From Panaeolus papilionaceus (lineage: Eukaryota; Basidiomycota; Agaricomycetes; Agaricales), in NCBI GenBank assembly GCA_015501605.1, contig JADNRZ010000011.1:1240001-1304000 (forward strand): 64,000 bases of DNA, written 5' to 3'. Positions 35,660 through 46,863 of the stretch are shown in pieces. Both the position numbers and the translations under genes were made by a program. A model generated the notes under the pieces. That model was given only the letters and a program-made list of their open reading frames with translations. It was not told the origin of the DNA and did not search any database. Positions within the stretch are counted from its first letter, which is position 1; each line of letters starts with the position of its first letter.

Positions 35660-35752
35660 TGTTATCGACCTGACAAGAAAAAGCAGAGTCGATATGATAA
35701 TGTGCGACTTGTCATTGTCATGGAACAGGGTCGAAGGCTGAGGGATAACTTC
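35660..35752 (+). pseudogene. ORC5-like relic
   Basis: About 90 bases match the end of exon 1 of the intact ORC5-like gene (38990-39085). Shared runs include GCAGAGTCG, TATGATAATGTG, GTCATTGT, TGGAACA and CTGAGGGA. Nothing upstream or downstream of this piece remains recognisable. Its position just after a P450 relic matches the P450-ORC5 order of the intact module. Confidence 0.7.
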
Positions 35753-36026
35753 ACGCAATACTTCATGTATATAGAGGAAGCAATGTGATGAACTGACAGT
35801 GACAGCCCATCCAGTGCGACACCTCGTGGACTGTCGATGGGCTCCAGCTGTAGTTGATGGAAGCCATTGGAAGGACATCTCTCACGTCGTGCGGGGAATG
35901 TACCCACATATTTATTTTTATTCTTCCCTTCTCAGACAACCGGATACCATTTGTACCAGCCAACATTGACAGAGAAGTTTCTCTCAGAGCCCGCATTTTG
36001 ATGATAAGGACTCAAGCTCGCGATCG
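35753..36026. other. Intergenic, P450-2 upstream region
   Basis: About 270 bases without a recognised feature between the ORC5 relic and the TATA element of P450-2. Confidence 0.4.
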
Positions 36027-36032
36027 TATAAA
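36027..36032 (+). promoter_or_regulatory. TATA box of P450-2
   Basis: TATAAA lies 91-96 bases upstream of the ATG at 36123, the same spacing as in P450-1. Confidence 0.5.
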
Positions 36033-36122
36033 TTCAATGCCGAGGGAAATGTACACCATGCTTCCCCGGGCCCCCAGAGCATAAATCTACAGTAATACCC
36101 TTCGACACATTGTGTGTGCTGC

Positions 36123-38347
36123 ATGGAAACACTGTTGAATCTTCTTAGTGACCCTTACTATGCTGCTGGGGCGATAATAGCAGGGTGTACCTTCATTAAC
36201 CTCACATTTCGATCCAGGCAAAAGTCCCATCGCATCCCATTGCCACCCGGTCCAAAAGGCTTTCCATTGATAGGAAGCTTGCTAGAAGTACCCAGACTTG
36301 AGGGTGAGCCTTGGAAAACGTATGATCAATGGAGGAGGAAGTATGGTTAGTAAATACCCTTTGAACTCGTTATACTTTCTGCTGAACAGAGGGGGGAAAT
36401 GTTAACTCATTAACATCGCCACTCCAGGTGATATGATATACTACGAGGTTCTTGGACAGCCTTTCCTGATTCTCGGAACTCTTGAGACCGCGCAGGAGTT
36501 ATTCGAGAAGAGGTCGACAAATTACTCGAGTAGACCTCCGATGCATATGGCCAGAGACCTGTAGGTTCTCCTCGAGACAATCCTGGCCTGATGGGATCAC
36601 TGATGAAATAGTTCATGTCTTCTTCAGTGTCGGATGGGACTTTTCATTTACTTTCTTTCCATATGGACAACAATGGAGGAAAGATCGACGCGTTTTTCAT
36701 GAGCATTTCCACTCTGGCGCTGTTAAGAATTACCAAGCCGCACAGTTAAAAGAGACGCATATATTCCTGCAACTTCTGCTGGACAAACCGGGGGACTTTC
36801 TATACCATGTTCGACAGTACGTGCCCGTCTCCTGCTTTTTCACAATATACCACGGGGTGTTAAGTCACTTTCTGGTTTCAGTACATTTGCCGCAACAATC
36901 ATGCGTGCATGCTATGGGATTACTGTTGAACCCACCACCAACAGTGTCTACGTAACCGTAGCGGAAAAGGCACTCAACACGCTCTCGCTTGTAGCAATAC
37001 CAGGAAGCTTCTTGGTGGACATCATCCCTGCGCTAAAATATGTACCCCAATGGTTTCCAGGTGCAGAGTTTAAAAGGAAAGCTGCGCGGTGGAGGAAGGA
37101 ACTGAACAAATTTATTAATTTACCCTTCAACCACGTGAAGGAGCTGATGGTCCGTTTTACCTCCTTCGTCTCAATTGCTGCCAACCATTCGAGATTTACT
37201 GATGGCGAATCTCTTCAGAGAGCGGGAACTGCAGTTCCTTGCCTTCTAACCAAACTGCTGGATGCCCTTCCAGATGAAGGCGACCCATCGAGAACAGAAG
37301 AAGAAAACAGGGCAAAGCATGTGCCTGCCAACGCTTTTGCTGGTAAGTCCGATCCACTTCGACTGTAAAGTAGACATTATTAATCAGCCTTAAATAGCGG
37401 GATCTGATACTGTGCGTTGTCTTTATGACGATAATCAGCGCGCTTGTTAATATTTTGTCCCCAGACTGTGTCGACCGTTCAGACATTTTTCTTGGCTATG
37501 GCAATACACCCTGAAGTTGCAAAAAAAGCACAGGTAGAACTTGATGCCGTGGTGGGCTCCGGGCGCCTACCAGACTTTTCTGACAGACCTTCATTACCGT
37601 ACATCGACGCTATAGCCAAAGAGTGCATGCGATGGAAACTTGTTACGAATCTTGGTGCGTTTCTGTCTGGAACTCAGACACAATTACAGTGCCTATATAA
37701 ACCCCTGTAGGACTTGCCCATATGGTCTCAGAGGATGACGAATACAGGGGATATTTTATTCCAAAAGGCACAATAGTTATGGGGAATTCATGGTACGTAC
37801 TGACTTAACCGTGACGCATCCTCGTTGAAAGTAAGACATGGTTTACTATTGCTGCAGGGCCATTCTTCATGATCCAGAGATATTTGACGACCCCGAAGAG
37901 TTTATTCCTGAGCGCTTTTTGAAAGATGGCAAACTTGATCCCTCTGTCAGGGATCCATCAACAGCCGCCTTTGGTTTCGGTCGAAGGTACGCACAACTGC
38001 CCGCCGTAACGCTATTTGGACTACTGTGTTTTAATGACGCTGAAATATCATCATAGGATCTGCCCCGGTCGACACTTTAGCGATCAAAACCTGTTTATAA
38101 TCATTGCATCTACCTTGGCTGCTTTTGATATCCAAGCGCCCCTAGACGATAACGGAAAGCCCATCACACTTGTGCCACAACACACTTCCGGATTCCTTGC
38201 GTAAGTGTATCTACATAAGAGTATATTATCACGCGAAAGACTCTAACCCTGTCGCCATTCAGACACCCGCTCCCGTTCGAATGCCGTATTACCCCTCGAT
38301 CCACTGCTGTTCATAAGCTCATTCGAAATAGCTTGGATATGGTATAG
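36123..38347 (+). CDS. Cytochrome P450 monooxygenase, copy 2
   Basis: Eleven exons: 36123-36345, 36428-36560, 36628-36816, 36882-37149, 37219-37342, 37398-37411 (14 nt), 37465-37654, 37711-37792, 37858-37986, 38057-38200 and 38263-38347, giving 526 residues. Exon lengths equal those of P450-1 apart from 3 extra bases in exons 1 and 4. Motifs are an N-terminal anchor, [15 protein letters not shown]-helix AGSDTT, K-helix ECMR, PERF and haem loop [14 protein letters not shown]. All key residues are intact. The ATG at 36123 is used, since the frame upstream has no other ATG. Likely an ER monooxygenase of the same family as copies 1 and 3. The substrate is unknown. The ORC5-like gene begins 240 bases downstream on the same strand. 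Confidence 0.92.
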
Positions 38348-38587
38348 GGTGAATTTTTAGGGGAAAAAAACCATATTTTTAAAGGGTCAGAATACTTACA
38401 GATACTTACTAGTTGTCATTGTACTTCTGTAAACGAAAGGCCATGAATAAACGAGTCATTGCAACCCTGATTGAGCACAATGAAGCCCCTATTCCTGCGG
38501 GATCAAAGGCTGGAGTTGCCGCTGGCCCTGGAGTTGTGGTGTTTGTCTGGCGTGTCTGTGAATTTTGAAATTTGATCCCTTACCTCC

Positions 38588-40396
38588 ATGACATATATTA
38601 TACCTGGCTACGATGGCTTCTGCAACGAGCTATCGACACTTATTTCAACATCGCCGCCACCCTTTATCTATATCCACGACCAGCAGTCAATGCCAGTAAC
38701 TTGTCGTGTCACAGACGCGTTGTTGAATGATGCATCCTTTGGGGAATCGTCCACCAAAGTCAAACATGCTCGCGTGGATGGGATATCTTGCTTCACGACG
38801 CGTCTTTTCTATGAAACAGTTATCAACTCCTTGATAGGACATCGGGCAGATTGGGATGAGGGATGCTCGAACTGGACCCCAGAAGAGGACCTAGGAATCC
38901 GATGGAACGAAAACCTGGACACATTTTTACACGGATTACGCGCAGTTCATCAACATCTATGCAAGCAAAACGATGCATCAACGCTGCTGTTGGTCACATC
39001 TGACAAAGGGAAGGAACAGCAGAGTCGGTATGATAATGTGAGGCTCGTCATTGTAGTGGAACATGTCGAAAGACTGAGGGACAACCTTCCGGAACTCATC
39101 GTGCCTCTTACACGCCTCGCAGAACTAGTATGTATATACACATTCAACGTTGATTTCCTTGTAACTTTCTCTTTAGGCCCGGATAGACGTTTGTGTTGTT
39201 TTCATTTCGCAAGTTGGGTGGCAAGACATTCGTCCGTCCTTTGGAGCATCTCCAGACCCTTATTATGTCGACGTTTGCCCACCAGCAAAAGAAAGTACGT
39301 GCTACAAATTCAAGTTATGCCAAATGGTTGATTTGTATCTTCAGATATCGTCAAAACTCTCGTTGGGAACTTCTCCGAGCTTTCCAAGCGCTGGGATGAA
39401 ACGAGGAACCCTTATCACCCAGCCCTACAATCCTTGTACTCCCACTTCATCACCTTCCTTTGCGATGTTTGCTTCCCATTCACCCACGATCAACAAGAAC
39501 TACAATACATTGCTGCTGCGCGGTGGCCAGGGTTCGTGAAACCCACTCTCGACAAGTACAACAGTCATGACGAGGACGAAATGGAGACGCAAGCTATCAT
39601 AACGCCACCAACTGAAGAAATCCGCATGCGGTTGAGCAAGCTCTTCAATCCATCCCTTACTAGTGCACTTGAGGCATTATTACCTCGTCAAACCAACGCG
39701 ACAGAATGGAGTCTTGCCAATGAACCACCCCCAAACCTTCTTTCACTCACTCCAGCCCATGCTGCTCAGGCAATAACAAAGACCAAAACGGAAAAATATT
39801 CCGCTCCAGAGTCAGCAGCTGGTATGAAAGACCTGCCGAAAATGTGCAAGTACATCATCTTAGCGTCATTCCTGGCATCGACCAATCCTGCCAAATCCGA
39901 TCTGAGGATGTTTGGACGAGGACTCGATGATAAGAAACGCAAGAGGCGGGTTCATAAACAGTCGGGGAAAGCGAAAGCTAACGCTGGGCCTGCGAAGATA
40001 CCACAACGTCTTGTTGGACCCTCACCCTTTCCCATGGATAGGATGGTCGCTATTTTGGGCGCACTTTTGGAGGAGAACGACGCTGATACGTGGATTGGGT
40101 CCATGGAATTCATGATACCAGGAGAACAGACAGACTTGGAGACAATGAAAGTCGGGGTGATGGCCGATGTACGTTTATGTTTTTTTCTTCATTTCCATAT
40201 GCAGGTTCTGAGCAAATATATGTCTTTTCTATAGGTGATGGAACTCACGTCAATGCGACTACTTCACCGGACATCTCCTGTCGACCGATTGGATGGCCCA
40301 CCTATGTTTAAATGCGTGGTATCGTATGAAGAATGTCTGGCACTTGCGAAACAATTGGACGTGGCGTTGAACGACCTCCTCTGGGACCCGCTATAG
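38588..40396 (+). CDS. ORC5-like protein (origin recognition complex subunit 5 family)
   Basis: Four exons: 38588-39127, 39177-39294, 39345-40168 and 40235-40396, giving 547 residues. ORC5 is a subunit of the complex that marks replication origins. Family signs: the N-terminal STSPPPFIYIHD segment, FTTRLFYETVINSL, a Walker-B-like strand (RLVIVVEHVERLRD), and the C-terminal ORC5 block CKYIILASFLASTNPAKSD. The expected Walker A loop after the first strand is replaced by HDQQSMPVT, without the Gly-Lys-Thr needed to bind ATP. This could therefore be a divergent paralogue and not the essential gene. The reading frame and introns are intact. A truncated copy lies at 45640 and a relic at 35660. Confidence 0.78.
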
Positions 40397-41116
40397 GATT
40401 GGTCTATATTTTTATCCACCTATCTGCTCGACTCTTATGTGATTTTCGTCCTTGATTCGCTATTTTTAAACTCAAATGATTGAGCTACTTCTACAATGTT
40501 GTATGTATATCTCTGTTATCCATCACTTCACGTTCCTGGATACAAGGAATTTGTTTTAAAACCTCTACTTCTTTTGCTTTCTTGAATGTGACTGCATTAT
40601 ATTTAGAGCCATTTGCACCAACTCGAGGTAAGTTTCCTTCTATGGTTGTTAGTGAGTCTGCTAATTTTTTTCCAGGGCGTTTGTAGTGAATGATACGAAA
40701 GTGCTAGACACTGGTCGCATGCTTGCGAAATATGTCATTGTGTCTTTCCAGGCTCTAATCATTGGATACCCTTCTTCCGAGTGTCGCAAACTCTAGCTCC
40801 CACACATGTCAGACCTATCAGTGCTTACCATGCAAAGATGTTGACATGATTCTCCAGTGAGAAAGCTAATAATATCAGGAATGGTAATGGATGTTCATTT
40901 ATACTGATATGCCAGACCAATTGGGTTGATTAATTCTCATCCTTATCCACAGAACCTTAACCGTGAGTTCAGGTGATTGAAAGGCAGGTCTGATTCTGTT
41001 TTCATGACAGCTTTGGGTTATTATTTCCGGTATCTGAGCTACCCGAATACTTAAACCAGAAGAAAGGCGTAATAAATGTCGAACTGCTACTTCTTCTCTC
41101 CTTATCCACATTGGTG
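40397..41116. other. ORC5 3' region and P450-3 upstream region
   Basis: The first ~210 bases (to about 40605) are duplicated after the truncated ORC5 (46478-46695), including the shared words CTACTTCTAC and ATGTTGTATGT and TATCTCTGT. The remainder is unrecognised and should contain the P450-3 promoter. I see no clear TATA box there. Confidence 0.55.
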
Positions 41117-43289
41117 ATGTTCCAGTTCATCAACGACCCGTATTACGCTGCCGGTGCAGCAATCGTTGCATACATCGCCATCCGCTTCGCGCTGCGGTCG
41201 AAGAGCAATCCCAATAAACTTCCTTATCCACCAGGCCCAAAAGGTTATCCGTTAATCGGGAGCTTATTGAGCGCACCAAAACTCGAAGAAGAGCCTTGGC
41301 GTACTTACGATCACTGGAAGCAGATTTATGGTTAGAATTTTATCTGAACAATTTACTGAGAAGCTTGTTGTGAGCTCACTGAACACCTTTTAGGCGATCT
41401 CATTTATTTCGAGATTTTGGGACAGTCGTTTCTGATCCTGGGCAGCTTGGACAAAGTACAGGAGCTCTTCGACAAGAGGTCATCTAAGTACTCGAGCAGA
41501 CCTGGGCTCCCTATGGTCCGAGATCTGTACGTGTGTTGTCGTGCATTTGTTTAATTCTTCGATACTTACAATCTTCCTCTCATGTCGATCTTTAGCATGG
41601 GCTGGGACTTTGACTTCGCTTTTCATCCTTATGGTCAGATGTGGCGGAAGGATCGACGAGCCTTCCATGACCATTTTCATTCAGGGGTCGCCCCAGGCTA
41701 TCAGCCCATGCAGTTGAAAGAGGCACATGTCTTTTTAAATCTTTTACTAACCGAACCAGATAGTTTCCTTCATCATGTGCGACAGTACGTGCTGCTTGTG
41801 CTCTCCTGATAGAAGGGTGTTTATTGACGCGGAATGAAGTGCTTTTTCTGCGACAATTATGCGGGTGGCATATGGCATTGTGGTTAAGCCTTACGTCAAC
41901 AGTGTCTATGTAACAGCAGCTGAAACCGCGGTCACTACGCTTTCGCTGGCTGCCATCCCTGGGACGTTTTTGGTGGATCTCATACCTGCCCTCAAGTATG
42001 TACCGCAATGGTTCCCTGGTGCTTCATTCAAAAAGAAAGCGGCACAATGGCGGAATGAGCTGAATGACTTTATCGACCTACCGTTCAACCATGTAAAGGA
42101 GCTGGTGGTATGAATTCCAGATTTTTCATCCAATCGTACAACATTTGACTCTAATTCCTACAGGATGCCAACAAGGCTCTTCCCTCTTTCGTCAGCAAAT
42201 TACTTGACGCCCTTCCAAGTGAGAATGACCCGTCTCGAGCGGAGCAAGAGGATAGGGCGAAATATGTTCCAGCAGCAGCCTATGCAGGTAAGTGTATCAG
42301 ACCATAGTTCAAAGCTTACTACGCTCAAAAACATAATTTATAGCGGGTGCAGATACCGTACGTTTTACGAGTTGTTCTGTTCAATCTGTTTACTCACGTC
42401 GAACATACAGACGGTATCCAGCGTTCAAACATTCTTCCTTGCTATGGCCATGCACCCCGAAGTGGCAAAGAAAGCACAAGCAGAGATTGACGCCGTTGTT
42501 GGTAAAGGACGTCTACCAGACTTTTCTGACAAACCTTCGTTGCCATATGTCAATGCTGTAATGAAAGAGTGTTTGCGTTGGAAGCTAGTAACAAATTTGG
42601 GTCAGTATGCGTCACTTCTCAACTCATGAGGTATTCAGAGCTAACGAAAGTGTTTAGCTCTCGCGCATTCTGTCTCAGAGGATGATGAATTCAATGGTTA
42701 TTTCATTCCTAAGGGAACGATTGTTATGGGCAATGCTTGGTGCGTATTGGAGTGAAGTACAATAAATACCAAACGCTGAAAACGCCATAATATCTTTGTT
42801 AGGGCTATCCTTCACGACCCAGACGTATTCGAAAACCCTGAAGAATTTATTCCAGAGCGATATCTCAAAGATGGCAAGATTGACCCCTCGGTCCGCGACC
42901 CCGTTGTCGCTGCCTTTGGCTTTGGTAGAAGGTGAGTTAAGCGATTCCTTTCAATAGATAAATCACTCAACGTCATCCTTGTCATAGAATCTGCCCCGGC
43001 CGTTACTTCGCCGAACAAAATTTGTTTATTATGATTGTGTCCACTTTGGCAACTTTCGACATCAAGGCGCCCGTTGATGAAACAGGAAAGCCCATGAAGA
43101 TGAAAGCTGAATACGTTGACGGATTGTTATCGTAAGTACTCTAGTCCACCGAGTTCGAGTCGACCATCGCTGACAACCAGATAACTGGCGCTGATGTTTA
43201 GATACCCTCTCCCATTCAAGTGTCAAATTACTCCTCGATCGCCTTCTGTCTCTAAACTGATTCAAGACAGCCTTCTTGATTCAGAGTAG
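41117..43289 (+). CDS. Cytochrome P450 monooxygenase, copy 3
   Basis: Eleven exons: 41117-41330, 41394-41526, 41596-41784, 41840-42107, 42164-42287, 42344-42357 (14 nt), 42411-42600, 42658-42739, 42803-42931, 42988-43131 and 43202-43289, giving 524 residues. Motifs are [15 protein letters not shown]-helix AGADTT, K-helix ECLR, PERY and haem loop [14 protein letters not shown], all intact. The ATG at 41117 starts [13 protein letters not shown], matching SDPYYAAG of P450-2, so this start is well supported. By eye it is closer to copy 2 than to copy 1. The acceptor of exon 4 is AAG instead of CAG. Expected to be an ER-bound monooxygenase of unknown substrate. Confidence 0.92.
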
Positions 43290-45521
43290 AGTCAACAGGA
43301 GGTCGATTCTCGTTATCCATGACCAACGCTCCACGATAAGATTTTACAGCTAGCATACCCTTCTCGATATACTGTATAACCTTAACCAATCTCGGTACAG
43401 GATTGCTACGTCACGGAGAAAGTACTTCCATTATTCAGGGTTTTGAGATACTTGTCGCTGTGCAACCAGACGAAGCTCGGGTATTCGGATCGTTGAAGTC
43501 GCTTCACCACAACAGCTCGAGAAACCGATGTCATTGGCTTGCTCTATGGTATACAGAAGGGTATAAAATAACCCTTGCCCACTAGCGACCACCCTCGACC
43601 GCCTCGTGTACGTCGAAGGCATATGTTTAGTGCAGCCTCGAGGCGGGGCGCTCCGCCAAGCGCAATTGGGAAAGCACCTGCAAGTCGGGCGAATTCTTCC
43701 GATGGCCGTAAATGCACAACTTCCGCAAATTTAAAGAACCTTACTTGGCTCGCTTCGTGTCTTCCTCGTACGCCCAAGATGCATTTCTTTGAGAGAATAT
43801 GAGGCTTAGATTTCTGTAATTTAAATCGCTCCGAACTGAGGGTGAGAACCTAAGGGAGCGCCCTCAGTATTTCGTAAATCAACACAGAAAACGAGGCAAC
43901 GATAGTGCTAGGGTCTACGTATGGTCTTGGATTTCAAATGCGCAGGCACTGTCGGCGAAGCGCCACCATAAGTATTGTAAGGATGCGCTGTCGTGGATAG
44001 ACGGTTCGAAAATTTTGGGGGACCCATTGATATCTTACGCCCTTGGGGAAACCTGCATGCTTGTCCAAAAGCTCTCCAGTTCGTGGTGCTAGGTTGCCGA
44101 GGCTGGTCGAAAGGAAAGAGAATGAGTCAAGGCGTATTTTCGGAAATACCAATCCGCTTTCTTCAGAAGCAGGGGTATTCAGTCTGAAGCAAGTTTGTAG
44201 CATAACGAGAGCACTGATGCTGAAAGAACAGCAGTTCAATTTAACTTCGTGGGAGTCTGCTTGAATGCCTGGAAAAAAGCATAATTAATGAGATCAAATG
44301 CAGATCGTCGATGCCGCATGCGCAAATGAAAATGGATGAACAAATTTTAGCACGCGCAAACGGTAAGGAAGACATAGGGAGTTTTCCCCCCTTTCAATTA
44401 CTTTGACGAGTTCAAGATCTTAGTCCAAGTGCCAGTGCCAGTGCGAGGCATTGCCCTGGTTGCATGCATTCACATCCTCGCGGGATATATGGTCAAATAT
44501 TTCCTACGACTCCTCCGTTGGCATGCACAATGGAGATGACACAGCTAGGTCTGGCGAACGGTGTGAATTATAAACGAGATAAATAACACCTGCATGTGCT
44601 TCCCTGTGGCTTCGTTGCGGTTAGGCGCCTCGAGGCGCGGCTTTTGTTGGGTGATTTCGGGAAAGTGCGTCATCCATCCCCTTTCGAGACAATTTTGTTG
44701 CGCCTATTCGCGTCATTTCTGAGAAACTGGGACAAAAATGGCGATCAGACCGAGCGCGAGGCGATTCGAGTCACGAATTGTCATGTCCTCGGATACTGCA
44801 AAAATTTTAGGGACAGGTTTGCTCGCCCTCCGCCCTATTCCATCGAGATATGGGAGCGTGCGGCTCACTGCTCATGAGCAGGACTGCATCCTGCGCACGG
44901 CTTAGGGTCAGAAAAATCTACCAGGTCTAATCCATGGGTAGACACCTGGAAAGGGCTGTGAATCTGTGATGAGTTTAAGTTCTTAAACCCCGATTTGTTA
45001 TAGAGACTTTTTTTGACAAAGTTGTGCGATTCCAATCTCCGGCGGCCTTTATCAGCCGTTTTATGTCTGAAAAAAAGCTTAGGTTACATCCTCTGCGGGT
45101 GGCAGGTCAGTCACTGTCAGGGTAACACATTGGATATCGAACGTTTCTCAGGTGAGTCGTTGAGTAGCGCTCCAACCAGTGGTTGAGCAGGTGCATTGGG
45201 TACGAGCAGGCTATACCAAGATAAATTATTATCCAGGCCAAGTCGACTTAAATGCTTCGAAACCTTTCTCAGTTTAGTCTACCCAGAACGTTATCTGCCT
45301 GCCTCCTACCCTCAGTATAAATGACATGTCACAGTACTCCATATATCTGTATTACCGTGGAAATACTTTAATCCGTTAAGATTTATTGTTTTTAACTAGA
45401 GAGTTGAGAAATTTGACTAGAACCTTGTGTCTAATTGAAAGCCAATCGAAGCGTATATGGTGCCTATGTCGTGCTGAATAATTAGCTCCTCGTGGTCCGT
45501 TATTAGTAAAGCCTTGTAACC
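43290..45521. other. 2.2 kb insertion-like stretch inside module 3
   Basis: In module 2 the P450 stop and ORC5 start are 240 bases apart. Here the P450 and the ORC5 remnant are 2.35 kb apart. The stretch has no supported gene. It has inverted repeats (ACTGAGGG at 43835 against CCCTCAGT at 43861) and a perfect 14-base palindrome GCGCCTCGAGGCGC at 44625-44638. A related GCCTCGAGGC lies at 43634-43643. It may contain a decayed non-autonomous element, but no terminal repeats or target duplication could be defined. Confidence 0.4.
44625..44638. repeat. 14-bp perfect palindrome
   Basis: GCGCCTCGAGGCGC. Its core GCCTCGAGGC recurs 1 kb away at 43634-43643. Confidence 0.5.
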
Positions 45522-45563
45522 GCCCGCCTAGCTCAATCGGACTGAGGGTCAGACTCTTATCCT
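45522..45563 (+). pseudogene. tRNA-Lys(CTT)-derived relic
   Basis: GCCCGCCTAGCTCAATCGG resembles the 5' half of eukaryotic tRNA-Lys, including the A box, and GTCAGACTCTTATCCTG resembles its anticodon arm with CTT. The D loop is altered (GGACTGAGG), and the T arm with B box and the 3' acceptor strand are absent. It is either a truncated tRNA pseudogene or the head of a tRNA-derived SINE. Confidence 0.6.
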
Positions 45564-45639
45564 GTGCTTGCAAGAGCGCTTAATAGTTCTCATGTTGTGA
45601 TGGTCGATTACATAATCATTCTCCCCAATTTGCCGGGGC

Positions 45640-46695
45640 GGGTTAGCTTGCGTGGATGGGATCTTGCTTCACGACAGATATTTTTTATGAAACAGTTATC
45701 AACTCCTTGATGGCCCATCAGACAGATTGGATGAGGGACGCTCGAATTGGATCCCAGAGGAGGACCTAGGAATCCGATGGAACGAAAACCTGGACACCGT
45801 GCAAATAAACCACCCCCAAACCTCCTGTCGCTCCCCCTAATTCATGCTGCTCAAGCAATCACGAAGGCCAAAACCGACAGAAGTTCTGCTCCAGAATTTG
45901 CCGCTGGTATGCGAAAGTTGCCCGAGATGTGCAAGTATAACATCCTAGCGTCATTCCTTGCCTCAACCAATCCAAATCCGATTTAAGGATGTTTGGAAGA
46001 GGAATCGATGATAAAAAGCGGAAAAGGAGGATCCAAAAAACTCTCGGGGAAACCTAAGGCCAACACTGGACCTGCGAAGATACACAGCGCCTAGTTGGGC
46101 GCTCTCCCTTTCCTCTGGATAGGATGATTGCGATTTTAGGCGCACTTCTAGAAGAGAACGATGTTGATACATGGATTGGGTCCAAGGAATTCATGATACA
46201 AGGAGAACAGATGGATTGGGAGACGATGAAAGTCGGCATGATGACCGACGTGCATCTTTACTTTTTTTCGCCATTTACCCATGCAGGCTCTGCGCAAAGA
46301 AATCCCTTTTTTTCATACGTGATGGAACTCACATCAATGCGACTACTTCACCGGACATCTCCAGCCGACCGGTTGGATGGCCCACCTATGTTTAAATGCG
46401 TGGTATCGTATGAAGAATGTTTGGTTCTTGCGAAACAATTGGATGTGGCTTTGAACGACCTCTGGGATCCTCATTAGGATTGGTCCATATTTTGATCAGT
46501 TCATCCGCTTGAGTCTTCTTTGACTTTCGTCCCTAACTCTCTATTTTTAATCGAGTGTCTTGTGCTACTTCTACGATGTTGTATGTGTATCTCTGTCATC
46601 CATCAACTTCACGTCCCTGGCTACCAGGAACTTATTTCAAAAGTTGTACTCCTTTTGCTTTTTTAAATGTGATGACTGCATTATTTCGTAGGGTT
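45640..46695 (+). pseudogene. Truncated, frameshifted ORC5 copy
   Basis: Homologous to the intact ORC5-like gene and its 3' flank (about 38760-40605). Lesions seen: the first ~170 bases of coding sequence and the start are absent; a 2-base loss near 45660 (GGGATCTTGC against GGGATATCTTGC); an internal deletion of about 800 bases joining GAAAACCTGGACAC directly to AAACCACCCCCAAACC, removing introns 1 and 2; and a 4-base loss near 45970 that brings a TAA into frame at 45984. The last part (46124-46477) stays similar and ends in the same DL-WDP C-terminus, with the last intron region degraded. Not expected to make an ORC5 protein. Confidence 0.85.
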
Positions 46696-46863
46696 TGCTG
46701 TACCCACAGTGACACCGAGTAGTCTGATTCTTATGAAGAGCAGACAGTCGCAATTGCTCAACTTGAAAGGGAAGTGAATTGAAATTAGGGGCTTTCGCCA
46801 TCATGAATAATTACAAATCTTTTTAGAACAGCAATATTTTAGCCGAGAAATTCACTAGGTCCA

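Noticed and set aside
46124..46477. Independent small gene of 117 codons
   Set aside because: It is the surviving 3' part of the ORC5 pseudogene, with the former last intron read through.
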